This document shows, piece after piece, positions 1 through 8,301 of a DNA stretch of 35,032 bases. The stretch comes from Rhodoplanes serenus. Lineage in GTDB: Bacteria > Pseudomonadota > Alphaproteobacteria > Rhizobiales > Xanthobacteraceae. Location: NCBI GenBank assembly GCA_945861855.1, contig CAMAWG010000026.1, forward strand, positions 1 through 35,032, read 5' to 3'. The position numbers and the translations under genes were made by a program. Position 1 is the stretch's first letter, and each line of letters opens with the position of its first letter. The notes beneath the pieces were generated by a model that was not told the DNA's origin, did not search any database, and saw nothing but the letters and a program-made list of their open reading frames with translations.

Positions 1-103
1 CCGGTGACGAAGAGCCGTGTCCGAGAAGCGGCGAAAGCGCAAACCAGTCAAGCCAAAACGCAGGTTTGCGCGACGGGAGAGTCAATGGGATGAATAATGC
101 GGG
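1..103. other. No supported gene at the window edge
   Basis: This short stretch lies downstream of the kinase remnant that is read on the minus strand. The minus strand stays open to the window edge in one frame from a TTG near position 83, so it could hold the first codons of a further polysaccharide gene. There is no ribosome binding site or recognisable protein signature, so nothing is called. Confidence 0.3.
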
Positions 104-1257
104 CTAGTCGGAATAATACTTCGAGTACGCCTTGTTATAGTAACCGTACGCATATCCATATCCGTAATACGCATAACTCGACATCAACTTCAGATCGCCG
201 TTATTCAAAATGATGCCGGCCACCTTATGGGATGGATTGTCGATGGCCTGAATGGCGCGCTGAACCAAATCTCGGGGCGTTGCGCGCCACCTCACCACAA
301 AGACAACCTTATCGACCAGTTTGGAAAGCATGGCGCTGTCGATCACGGGAGTGACTGGAGGCGCGTCAATGATCACCAGGTCGTACGCCTCTCGCAGCAT
401 ACCCAACAACTGACGCATACGCTCCGACCCGATGAGGTCCGGCGGATTCCGGGTCGTCGAGCCGGCTGGCAGGATGGTCAGTGTCGGCAACGCTCCCTGG
501 AAGAAGGCGCGTTCGGCGGTCACCTGGCCTAACAGCAGGTCGCTAAGGCCAGGCCGATCGGACATGTTGAGAAGCTTGGTGGTCGAGGGATGCCGAAGGT
601 CGCAATCGACCATCAGGACGCGCTGGTTCGCGGCGGCCGCAGAATAGGCCAAGGCAAGGGCTATCGTGGTCTTGCCCTCGGAGGGGGCGGTCGACGTGAC
701 CTGGATGAGACGCGGCGGATGAACGACGTCGGACATGTTCGTGCTGACGCGTGCGGTACGAATACTTTCGCCGAAGTACGAAAGCGGCTTGTGAACGGAA
801 TACTCGTGAACCAAGACAGGTTTGCCATCGACTTCGCGCTGGCCTTCCGCCAAGTGTGGCACGACCGCGTACACTGGAACGGAGAGGATCTGCTCCGTCT
901 GTTCGACGGTAAGAAACCCAGATTCGAGATTCTCGAGAAGAAATGCAGCGCCGGCTCCCAATACAAGACCGCCGAGCAATCCCAAGATGATAAAGCGCTG
1001 CCTGTCGGGATAGCCCGGGGCACCAGGCACCATCGCCGGGCCTACGATTCTTGCTTCGGTGGGAGGAAGTGCCGTCTGATGTTCTGCCTGTTTGGATCGC
1101 GCGAGCATGGAATCGTAGACAGCCTTATCGTCGCGGCAGCGTAAATTGGAACAATTTGGAGAAAGGCGATCATGGTCAGTCCGAAGACGACGCCAGTCAC
1201 CATCAAAACCACGCGCCAACGGCGAATGGCAATTCCTAACAACCGACGCGGATCCAT
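104..1257 (-). pseudogene. Polysaccharide tyrosine autokinase (Wzc/BY-kinase type) with internal deletion
   Basis: Wzc-like proteins pair a periplasmic Wzz chain-length domain, between two membrane helices, with a cytoplasmic BY-kinase that controls exopolysaccharide export. Both ends of such a gene are visible, in different frames. The N-terminal piece (1257 down to about 1135) begins MDPRRLLGIAIRRWRVV and runs through the first membrane helix to QIVPIYAAA. The C-terminal piece (about 1135 down to 104) resumes at DDKAVYDSMLARSKQ, near the end of the Wzz domain. It then has the second helix (FIILGLLGGLVLGAGAAFLL), Walker A (APSEGKTT), Walker A' (VLMVDCDLRHP), Walker B (LVIIDAPP) and a Tyr-rich tail. 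Family members are usually about 720-780 residues; here some 350-400 residues of periplasmic domain are gone and the halves are out of frame. An upstream in-frame ATG at 1326 is an alternative start. The kinase half alone might still be expressed. Confidence 0.8.
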
Positions 1258-1347
1258 AGCGATCGCGTAGTACGGTGTTCCCGTTGGGTGTGATCGTTGG
1301 GCACATATGTGGGTCCTTCTTTCCATTAAGGTATAGCGAGACCTTGC

Positions 1348-3245
1348 ATGTGCGGTTTGGCCGGCTGGCTCAACTGGTCGGGTCGACCCGATGCTACGGC
1401 CGTCGAGCGCATGACGACTGCGCTGGCGCATCGGGGCCCGGATGCCGCCGGGCTCCATGCGAAGGGACCCATCGCGCTGGGGCACCGGCGACTTTCGATC
1501 ATCGATGTCGCAGTCAACAACAACCAGCCGCTGGCCGATCAGGACGAAAAACTCTGGATCGTGTTCAACGGCGAGATCTACAATTTTCGCGACATTCGCA
1601 GGGACCTGGAAGGCCACGGCACACGGTTCCGCACCCAGGGCGACACTGAAGTCATCATCGAAGCCTATCGGCGCTGGGGCGTTGATTGTCTTGCCCGGTT
1701 CAACGGGATGTTCGCGTTCGCGCTTTGGGATGAAGATCGTCGTGAACTGTTTGTTGCGCGCGATCGCGCCGGGGAAAAGCCGTTCTTCTTCTCCGAACTG
1801 ACGGATGGCAGACGGATGGCAGCTTTGTCTTCGCGTCCGAGCCGCAAGCTCTGCGGCGGCACGCCTTGAGAAACACGCAAATCGATCCCGCGGCGCTGGC
1901 GAGCTATCTGGCCCTTGGCTACGTGGCCGGCGACGGATCGCTGACGCTCGGAATTCGTTCGCTGCCGCCGGGCCACTATATGCTCCTGGCGCAGGGGCGC
2001 ACTGCAAAGCCCCAGCGCTATTGGGACGTGGCGCAGAACTTCCGGCAGAAGCGCGGTTTTCCAAATGAGGCAGCCGCAGCGGAAGAACTCCAGGCGCTCG
2101 TCGACGACGCCGTCCGACTGCGGCTGGTCAGCGACGTCCCGCTTGGCGCCTTCCTCAGCGGCGGCATCGATTCGTCCACCACGGTGGCGGCGATGGCCCA
2201 TCTAGGCGACCGGGGGCGCGTTCAGACCTTTTGCGCCGGCTTTGCCGAGCGCGGCTATTCCGAGACCGCCAACGCCCGCGCGGTCGCTGCGCATCTGCAG
2301 GTCGATCATCACGATTGCGAGGTCGCGGCCGAAGCAGCGACTCTGATTCCGGCTTTTATCGCAGCCGGTGCCGAACCGTTTGCCGATACATCGGCGTTAC
2401 CGATGTATCTCGTCGCCGGGTTCGCCCGCAAGCGCGTCACGGTGTGCCTTTCGGGCGACGGCGCCGACGAGATTTTCGCAGGCTATGAAACCTATGTCGC
2501 CGACAAGGCGCACGCCATGCTGAACTGGGTGCCGCACTGGGGACGGCGGAGCTTTCGCTTTCTTGCTGAAAGCCTGCTGCCGGTCACCCACGGCAAAGTG
2601 GGCATCGATTTCAAGATCCGGCAATTCGCCAATGGGCTGCTGTGCGATGCAGCTCGCGCGCACTACACTTGGCGCCTGCTCATCGACCGCGACGAGCGCG
2701 CGGCGTTGCTGCGTCCGGAATGGCAACAAGCCGTCGCCGATACAGATCCTTTTGCCGCCTTTGCGCCCCACTTCTGCGAAGTTGACGATTGCGATCCGAT
2801 CGACCAGGCGATGTATGTCGACCTCAAGACTTGGCTCCCCAACGACATTCTTGTTAAGGTCGACCGAATGACAATGGCCCATTCACTCGAGGCCCGGGCG
2901 CCGTTTCTGGATCATCGCTTGATCGAGTTTGCGGCCTCGCTGCCGGTCTCGGCAAAGCTCCGGGGGTTGCGGAAAAAGCATCTCTTGAAGAAAAGTCAGG
3001 AGGGTCGCCTCCCCCGGGACGTTTTGGCGAGGAGGAAATTGGGTTTCAATGCTCCGGTATCACCCTGGCTGTTGGGGCCGTTGCGCGAATTCGCGCGGGA
3101 CACGCTTGTCGACCGGCAGATGGACACCTGGTTCCGGCGCAGGGCGGTAGATAAGCTCTGGGATGACCACGAAGGCCGGCGGCGCGATAACGGAATGCGT
3201 TTGATGAACCTCCTCTGTTTCGCGCTATGGCTCAGATCGGTATGA
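1348..3245 (+). pseudogene. asnB: Glutamine-hydrolysing asparagine synthase/amidotransferase, frameshifted
   Basis: AsnB-type enzymes transfer glutamine-derived ammonia to an adenylylated substrate; copies inside polysaccharide loci may modify sugars or other carboxylates instead of aspartate. The first frame (1348-1869) starts MCGLAGWL with the catalytic Cys2 and holds the class II glutaminase domain (HRGPDAAG, HRRLSIID, NGEIYNF, RDRAGEKPFF). The second frame (1866-3245) holds the synthetase domain, with the PP-loop ATP motif SGGIDSST near 2157 and the downstream LSGDGADEIFAGY segment. The frames are separated by an exact 11-bp tandem duplication at 1801-1822. Removing one copy restores LTDGSFVFASEPQALRRHAL and a single protein of about 628 residues, the normal family length. 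It is divergent from the kinase remnant. It could be a true null allele, a reversible slip or an assembly error. Confidence 0.85.
1801..1822. repeat. 11-bp perfect tandem duplication in asnB
   Basis: The unit ACGGATGGCAG occurs twice in direct succession (1801-1811 and 1812-1822). The net gain of 11 bp shifts the reading frame by +2 and truncates asnB after 173 codons. Deleting either copy rejoins the glutaminase and synthetase domains precisely. Confidence 0.95.
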
Positions 3246-3355
3246 ACACAGATATTCCTTTGGTGACTGAGACCTCTCCTTTGCGAAGTTGCTTGATTGA
3301 TCGGATGACCCGCTCGCTCTTCAACTCTGCCATTGGTGTTGTGCGAAGAACATGA
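3242..3355 (+). CDS. Possible 37-residue ORF linking asnB and the glycosyltransferase remnant
   Basis: A 37-codon frame starts at an ATG that overlaps the asnB stop as ATGA (3242-3245). It ends in a TGA that overlaps the glycosyltransferase ATG, again as ATGA (3352-3355). The peptide begins MNTDIPLVTETSPL and ends GVVRRT. I recognise no family. The double 4-base overlap is the geometry of translational coupling in an operon, which favours a real or formerly real gene. Given the decay on both sides, it may be the fused ends of a gene that lost its middle. It could also be chance, because the frame is short. Confidence 0.35.
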   Translation: MNTDIPLVTETSPLRSCLIDRMTRSLFNSAIGVVRRT

Positions 3356-3576
3356 TCAGCATCGTCATACCGGCTTTTAACGAAGAAGGCGCTATCGCCA
3401 AAACGGTTACGCAGCTCCGGGGCACACTTGAAACGTCAGGGTTGAGCGACATTGAAATAGTGGTTGTTGACGACGGCTCGACAGATCGGACCTCCGCGGA
3501 AGCAACCGCCGCCGGCGCGACGGTATTGCGGCATCCGCATAACGTAGGTTACGGCCTCTCTGTGTCGCTCCGGTAG
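3352..3576 (+). pseudogene. Truncated family-2 glycosyltransferase (N-terminal fragment)
   Basis: The 74-codon frame opens with MISIVIPAFNEEGAIAKTV and carries the nucleotide-binding region VVVDDGSTDRT and the RHPHNVGYG segment, all characteristic of the first 70 or so residues of GT-A fold family-2 transferases that start or extend undecaprenyl-linked sugars. The match stops abruptly after NVGYG and the frame ends a few codons later; complete members run 230-350 residues. The acceptor half is therefore missing. The following DNA is of a different, AT-richer character and shows no continuation in another frame, so this is better explained by a deletion or replacement junction near 3555-3570 than by a simple frameshift. 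Confidence 0.75.
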
Positions 3577-3962
3577 CGGTTCAATCCCAATAGCGACGTA
3601 ACTTTCAAGACAGACGCACGGATGAATCTATCGACGACTTCAATACCAGTGACGAAATTCAACGCGACATTCAGCACCACATTATCCAGCGTCTGTCTGA
3701 CTCCATGGCTCGCGTTGGTCATCATCGAGCTTAATTTCGGAGACGTCATCGATCCGTATGTCGAAAGATTGCGGCCGACGTACGGCCCCACAATTGTTGC
3801 CAGGATCAGAGCACCCCAATCAACAGCGTCAACCAAGACAATGTCTCGCGTCTTGTGACCGACAGGTCGATGTGTTTTGCTACCGCCGTTGATAAGGCGC
3901 TCGAGAATATCGATTGCATGAGTGCGATCCTTCGCTGCCAGACAAAGAATCGCTTTTATGAA
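3549..3962 (-). other. Unidentified open frame in AT-richer segment
   Basis: The minus strand has no stop for 137 codons, from just after a TGA at 3965-3963 to a TAA at 3551-3549. The translation includes KTHRPVGHKTRDIVLVDAV, GALILATIVGPYVGRNLS and DRFIRASVLKVTSLLGLNRY. There is no ATG near its beginning; a TTG at 3836 is the first plausible start. I do not recognise it. Its end lies inside the glycosyltransferase remnant, so it cannot be a complete intact gene. By hand count the GC content of 3601-4020 is about 49.5 percent, well below the rest of the window. It is probably a fragment of a foreign or decayed gene; an opposite-strand frame (3622-3858) is also open, so coding strand is uncertain. 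Confidence 0.25.
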
Positions 3963-4043
3963 TCAACTCAACGCCTTATCCAACTGCGTCGAGTACTATG
4001 CCTCCTGACGTTCCTTTTCATAATCGAGCAAAAACCGGGAAGT

Positions 4044-4072
4044 AAAAAAAGCCCCGCGCGAGGCGGGGCTTC
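4044..4072 (-). terminator. Rho-independent terminator of the cold-shock gene
   Basis: Read on the minus strand, a stem of AAGCCCCGC paired with GCGGGGCTT is followed by a run of T residues (the plus-strand A run at 4044-4050). It lies 24 bases past the stop of the cold-shock gene, the expected place for its terminator. Confidence 0.9.
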
Positions 4073-4095
4073 GTATTCCGTAACGAACGCGGCCG

Positions 4096-4299
4096 CTACT
4101 TCACCTTGATGTTTTCCGCCGATTCCTTGCCCTTGTTGGCAACGATCTCGTATTCGATAACCGCGCCTTCATTGAGCGTGCTGAGCCCCGCCCGCTCCAC
4201 GGCCGAGATGTGCACGAACACATCCTTCCCTCCACCCTGAGGCTGGACGAAGCCATATCCCTTGGTCGGGTTGAACCACTTCACGGTACCTGTCGCCAC
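4096..4299 (-). CDS. cspA: Cold-shock domain protein
   Basis: This 67-residue protein is a complete CspA-type OB-fold that binds single-stranded RNA or DNA and loosens mRNA structure. It shows the RNP1-like motif KGYGFVQP and the RNP2-like motif DVFVHISAV after the opening ATGTVKWFNP, and ends in the usual ENIKVK tail. I chose the GTG at 4299 because it gives the canonical family start and follows a GGAGAG ribosome binding site at a proper distance; longer upstream frames have no family similarity. The gene is preceded by about 100 bases of leader after the transporter gene and closed by a strong hairpin terminator, so it is probably its own transcript. The symbol reflects the family; which paralogue this is cannot be told. 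Confidence 0.93.
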   Translation of the reverse strand: MATGTVKWFNPTKGYGFVQPQGGGKDVFVHISAVERAGLSTLNEGAVIEYEIVANKGKESAENIKVK

Positions 4300-4405
4300 T
4301 GCTGCTCTCCACTGTTGGCCTCGAAGGAATGGTCGGGGCGCCAGACCATACCGCAACGCGGCGGCAGCCGATACCGCGTCAAAGGCGATCCTTGAGGGAA
4401 CCAAA

Positions 4406-5638
4406 TCAAGCGGCAGCGGATACCACCGCAGGCCGTGGAACGGGCTTTTCGACGATCGGCAGATTGATGATCGCCGATGCGATGCCGAAGAAGATCGTGC
4501 CCCACCAGATCGCGTCATAGGAGCCGCTGACCTCGAACAGCACGCCGCCGAGCCATACGCCGAGGAATCCGCCGACCTGATGGCTGAAGAACGCCAGCCC
4601 CAGCAGCATGGTCAGCCAGCGGTTGCCGAACATGATCGCCACCAGCGCCGAGGTCGGCGGGATGGTCGACAGCCAGAGCAGGCCCATGACGCCGCCGAAG
4701 ATCAGCGTCGCGGCGGGGCTTGGCGGCAGCAGGATGAAAACGAGAATGGCCAGCGAGCGACCGAAGTAGATCGCCGACAGCAGGTAGCGCTTGGGCATCA
4801 CGTTGGCGATGTAGCCCGACGCGATCGAGCCGACGATGTTGAAAAGGCCGATCACGGCGATGGTCCAGCCGCCGACCGAGGCCGGCAACCCACGGTCGAT
4901 CAGATAGGCCGGCAGGTGCACGGTGATGAAGAAGAGCTGAAAGCCGCAGGTGAAGTAGCCGAGAATGAGCAGAACGTAGCTGCGGTGCCCGAGCGCCTCC
5001 GCCAAGGCCTGCTTCACGCTCTGCCCGGGGGGCATGTACGAAGGCGCGCCGGGGGCCCTGCGCGGCGCCGCGAGCGCAAGCGACAGCGGTAGCATCGTCA
5101 GCAGCATAACGCTGAAGATCAGCAGCGTGTTTTGCCAGCCGAACTGATCGATCAGCGCGATCGCCAGCGGCGAGAACAGGAATTGCCCGAACGATCCGGC
5201 CGCCGTGCCCATGCCGAAGGCCAGGGTGTGCCATTCGCGAGGCAGGAGCTTGGCGAAGGCGCCGATCACCAGCGCGAACGAGCAGCCGCCGAGGCCGAGA
5301 CCGATCATCACCCCCGCCGACAGGTGAAATTCGAGCGGCGTCGTGGCGTAGGCCATCCAGACGATGCCCGCCACATACAGCACCGCGCCGGCCATGAGCA
5401 CCTGGGCCGCACCGAAACGGTCGGCGAGCGCGCCGGCAAACGGCTGCGCCGCGCCCCACAGCAGAATTTCGATGGCGAGCGCCAGCGCGAACACGTCGCG
5501 GCCCCAGCCGTTGGCCGTCGTCATCGGCGTCAGGAAAAACCCGAACGTCGAGCGCGGCCCGAAGCTGATCAGGCTGATCAAGCATCCGCAGAGCACGATG
5601 ACGATCGGCGTGCGCCAATGGGAAAGGCGGTCGGACAT
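4406..5638 (-). CDS. MFS transporter, tandem copy 2
   Basis: A 410-residue major facilitator protein with about 12 hydrophobic segments. The first half carries GRDVFALALAIEILLWGAAQ, the loop 2-3 motif ADRFGAAQVL and GTAAGSFGQFLFSPLA; the second half carries MPKRYLLSAIYFGRSLA and FFSHQVGGFLGVWLGG. The overall pattern resembles the oxalate/formate and monocarboxylate branch of the superfamily, but the substrate cannot be read from sequence. The start at 5638 (MSDRLSHWRTPIV) matches the start region of the upstream paralogue; the ribosome binding site is weak. It begins 7 bases after the upstream paralogue ends, so the two are probably co-transcribed and the second may rely on coupling. The C-terminal motif INLPIVEKPV is shared by both copies. 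Confidence 0.9.
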   Translation of the reverse strand: MSDRLSHWRTPIVIVLCGCLISLISFGPRSTFGFFLTPMTTANGWGRDVFALALAIEILLWGAAQPFAGALADRFGAAQVLMAGAVLYVAGIVWMAYATTPLEFHLSAGVMIGLGLGGCSFALVIGAFAKLLPREWHTLAFGMGTAAGSFGQFLFSPLAIALIDQFGWQNTLLIFSVMLLTMLPLSLALAAPRRAPGAPSYMPPGQSVKQALAEALGHRSYVLLILGYFTCGFQLFFITVHLPAYLIDRGLPASVGGWTIAVIGLFNIVGSIASGYIANVMPKRYLLSAIYFGRSLAILVFILLPPSPAATLIFGGVMGLLWLSTIPPTSALVAIMFGNRWLTMLLGLAFFSHQVGGFLGVWLGGVLFEVSGSYDAIWWGTIFFGIASAIINLPIVEKPVPRPAVVSAAA

Positions 5639-5645
5639 TGCAGGA

Positions 5646-6887
5646 TTATGCCGCCGCGGCCACCGGCCGCGCCACCGGCTTCTCGACGATCGGCAGATTG
5701 ATGACCGCCGACGCCACGCCAAAGAACACCGACAGCCACCAGACGAGGTCGTAGGAGCCGGTCGCCTCGAAGGCCAGGCCGCCGAGCCACACGCCGAGGA
5801 AGCCGCCGACTTGATGGCTGAAGAAGGCGAACCCGAACAGCATGGTGAGCCAGCGGGTGCCGAACATCAGCGCCACCAGCCCCGACGTCGGCGGCACGGT
5901 CGAGAGCCAGAGCAGGCCGGTGATGGCGCCGAACACCAGCGTCGACGCCGTGCTGGGCGGCAGCACGATCAAGGCGACGATCGAGAGTGCACGGCCGAAG
6001 TAGATGATCGACAGCAGATAGCGCTTGGGCATTCGCCCGGACAGCCAGCCCGACCCGAGGGAGCCCACGATATTGAACAGGCCGATCAGCGCGATGGTCC
6101 AGGCGCCGGCATCGGCGCCGAGACCGCGATCGACCAGATAGGACGGCAGGTGAACCGTGACGAAGGCAAGCTGGAAGCCGCAGGTGAAGAAGCCGATCAC
6201 CAGCAGAACGTAGCTGCGGTGACCGAAAGCTTCGATCAGCGCGTGCCGTGACGACTGGAGCTGCGGAGCGCCGGCGGCGCGCGGCGGGGCCGACGGCGTC
6301 GCCAGCACCAGCGACAGCGGCAGCACCAGCAGCAGCGTGCCGGCAAACACTAGAAGCGTGGTTTGCCAGGAGAAGGCTTCGATCAGGCCATGCGCCAGCG
6401 GCGAGTAGAGGAACTGGCCGAACGAGCCCGCCGCGGTGCCGGCGCCGAAGGCAAACCCGCGCCAGCTCTCCGGCACGAGCTTGCCGAGCGCACCGACCAC
6501 CATCGGGAACGAGCAGCCCGCCAGCCCGAAGCCGATAACCACGCCGGCCGAGACGTCGAGCATCAGTGTCGAGGTCGCGGTGGCCATCCCGACCAGACCG
6601 ATGGCGTAGAGGATGGCGCCTGCGGACAGCACGCGGACCGGGCCGAAGCGGTCTGCGACGGCGCCGGCGAACGGCTGCGCTGCGCCCCAGAGCAAATTCT
6701 GAAGCGCAATCGCGAAGGAGAAGGTCTCGCGGCCCCAGCCGCGGTCGAATGACATCGGGGTGAGAAACTGACCGAGCGCCGATCGCGGGCCGAAGGCGAT
6801 GAGCGCGATTGCACAGCCGACCGCGATCAGCACGACCGGCGTCCGCCATGTGTGTCCCATCGGCGCGGACGCGGTCGCAGTGGACAT
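5646..6887 (-). CDS. MFS transporter, tandem copy 1
   Basis: A 413-residue 12-helix major facilitator protein, clearly paralogous to the next gene along its whole length. Shared blocks include FGPRS, LLWGAAQPFAGA, GTAAGSFGQFL, GHRSYVLL, FTCGFQL, VHLP, LIGLFNIVGS, MPKRYLLS, FFSHQVGGFLGVWLGG and INLPIVEKPV. A GGAGAG ribosome binding site sits 5 bases before the ATG at 6887, a better signal than the downstream copy has, so this is the lead gene of the pair. A 19-bp GC-only palindrome lies just upstream of that site. Family resemblance suggests an organic acid or monocarboxylate exchanger, but neither substrate nor direction is visible. Confidence 0.9.
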   Translation of the reverse strand: MSTATASAPMGHTWRTPVVLIAVGCAIALIAFGPRSALGQFLTPMSFDRGWGRETFSFAIALQNLLWGAAQPFAGAVADRFGPVRVLSAGAILYAIGLVGMATATSTLMLDVSAGVVIGFGLAGCSFPMVVGALGKLVPESWRGFAFGAGTAAGSFGQFLYSPLAHGLIEAFSWQTTLLVFAGTLLLVLPLSLVLATPSAPPRAAGAPQLQSSRHALIEAFGHRSYVLLVIGFFTCGFQLAFVTVHLPSYLVDRGLGADAGAWTIALIGLFNIVGSLGSGWLSGRMPKRYLLSIIYFGRALSIVALIVLPPSTASTLVFGAITGLLWLSTVPPTSGLVALMFGTRWLTMLFGFAFFSHQVGGFLGVWLGGLAFEATGSYDLVWWLSVFFGVASAVINLPIVEKPVARPVAAAA

Positions 6888-6904
6888 ATGGCTCTCCGGA
6901 GGGG

Positions 6905-6923
6905 CCGCGCCGGACCGGCGCGG
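6905..6923 (-). promoter_or_regulatory. GC palindrome in the leader of the MFS pair
   Basis: CCGCGCCGG and CCGGCGCGG flank a single central base, a perfect 19-bp inverted repeat lying 18 bases before the MFS start and just upstream of its ribosome binding site. It could be an operator or a leader hairpin affecting initiation. Because the sequence is made only of G and C in a GC-rich genome, chance is a real alternative. Confidence 0.35.
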
Positions 6924-7137
6924 GATGGCGGCAGCGATACTTAGTCTTTCGCGCCCAGGCGCCCAAGCGAAAGTTCGTGATGTGTCCGATTTCCGCGGCG
7001 CATGGCTGCATGGCTGGGTCGCAAGGAACGATGGGAGGGGACTGGCGCCCGGTCCGCCGAAGTGCTATATGATTTGCTCGAAGTGAGAATAATTGGTCCG
7101 AAGATGCCGGCTGCGAGCCGGATGTTTTCGTCCCCTA

Positions 7138-7158
7138 ATATGCTCATAATGAGCATAT
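7138..7158 (+). promoter_or_regulatory. 21-bp palindromic operator upstream of nadA (candidate NAD-regulator site)
   Basis: ATATGCTCAT and ATGAGCATAT are perfect inverted arms around a single A, ending 26 bases before the nadA start. A 10-bp perfect arm in AT-rich sequence within a GC-rich genome is far above chance. Palindromes upstream of nad genes in Rhizobiales are bound by the NAD-biosynthesis repressor NadQ; assigning this site to NadQ is inference from position and shape, since I cannot compare it with a motif model here. Confidence 0.7.
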
Positions 7159-7184
7159 CAACAGTGCCCGTGGAGGACACTGCA

Positions 7185-8285
7185 ATGCCGGTCCTGGACA
7201 TTGTCGGCCCCCTGACGGCGCGCCAGCCCGGGCGCCCGCCTGCCGCATCGGGCAGCGCGGCCCTGCGCAAATTCGGCGCGCGGCCGATGCCTCCCCTGGA
7301 ATGGAACGCCGAGGTCGAGCGCGATACCGCGCATCTCTACGCACGCATCCAGAACGTCGTGCCTTCGGTCGAATGGCCGTTCTTCGCGCCTTACGTGCGC
7401 GCGATCAACGCGCTGAAGAAGGAGCGCAACGCCGTCATCCTGGCGCACAACTACCAGACGCCGGAGATCTACCACTGCGTTGCCGATTTCGTCGGCGACT
7501 CGCTCCAGCACGCGCGCGAGGCCACCAAGGTCAAAGCCGACGTGATCGTGCAGGCAGGCGTGCACTTCATGGCCGAGACGGCGAAGATCCTGAATCCTGA
7601 CAAGACCGTGCTGATTCCCGACGTCCGGGCCGGCTGCTCGCTCGCCGAAGCCATCACCGGCGAGGACGTGCGGCTGTTGCGCGAGCGCTTCCCGGGCGTG
7701 CCGGTGGTCACCTATGTCAACACCTCGGCCGAGGTGAAGGCCGAGAGCGACATCACCTGCACATCGTCGAATGCGCTGCAGGTGGTGGAGAGCCTCGGCG
7801 TCGACAAGGTGATCTTCGTGCCGGATCAATACCTGGCGAAATATGTGGCGTCGCAGACCAAGGTAAAGATCATCGCCTGGAAGGGCTCGTGCGAGGTGCA
7901 CGAGCGCTTCACCGGCGACGAGTTGTCGCTGATCCGGTCGAACGACCCGTCGGTGCAGATCATCGCGCATCCGGAGTGCCCGCCGGATGTGATCGCGGCC
8001 TCCGACTTCACCGGCTCGACCGCGCACATGATCGACTGGGTGCGCAAGAATAGACCTAAGCGCGTCGTGCTGGTCACCGAATGCTCGATGGCCGACAACG
8101 TGGCGGCCGAATTGCCGGACGTGGAGTTCACGCGGCCGTGCAACCTCTGCCCGCACATGAAGCGCATCACGCTGCCGAAGATTCTCGACAGCCTGCTGAA
8201 CATGAAGGAGGAGGTCGTGGTCGATCCCGCGATCGCCGAGAAGGCACGCCGCGCGGTCGAGCGCATGATCTATATGAAGTCCTGA
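7185..8285 (+). CDS. nadA: Quinolinate synthase
   Basis: NadA condenses iminoaspartate with dihydroxyacetone phosphate to quinolinate, using a 4Fe-4S cluster, in de novo NAD synthesis. The 366-residue protein shows the family landmarks [35 protein letters not shown] and the cluster cysteines in RAGCSLAEA (Cys151), [10 protein letters not shown] (Cys236) and CNLCPHM (around residues 319-322), with HPECPPDV between. A longer frame extends back to 7002, but the ATG at 7185 is preceded by GGAGGA at good spacing and the palindromic operator lies upstream of it, so the long form is unlikely. nadC follows 16 bases downstream. nadB, often third in this operon, is not here. Confidence 0.95.
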   Translation: MPVLDIVGPLTARQPGRPPAASGSAALRKFGARPMPPLEWNAEVERDTAHLYARIQNVVPSVEWPFFAPYVRAINALKKERNAVILAHNYQTPEIYHCVADFVGDSLQHAREATKVKADVIVQAGVHFMAETAKILNPDKTVLIPDVRAGCSLAEAITGEDVRLLRERFPGVPVVTYVNTSAEVKAESDITCTSSNALQVVESLGVDKVIFVPDQYLAKYVASQTKVKIIAWKGSCEVHERFTGDELSLIRSNDPSVQIIAHPECPPDVIAASDFTGSTAHMIDWVRKNRPKRVVLVTECSMADNVAAELPDVEFTRPCNLCPHMKRITLPKILDSLLNMKEEVVVDPAIAEKARRAVERMIYMKS

Positions 8286-8301
8286 ACGGACGGGTGCGAA
8301 C

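Noticed and set aside
1258..1347. Promoter elements between the divergent kinase remnant and asnB
   Set aside because: No convincing -35/-10 pair could be identified by eye in the 90-base gap.
7002..7184. Longer NadA starting at 7002
   Set aside because: Would place the operator palindrome inside the coding region; the ATG at 7185 has a better ribosome binding site and normal length.
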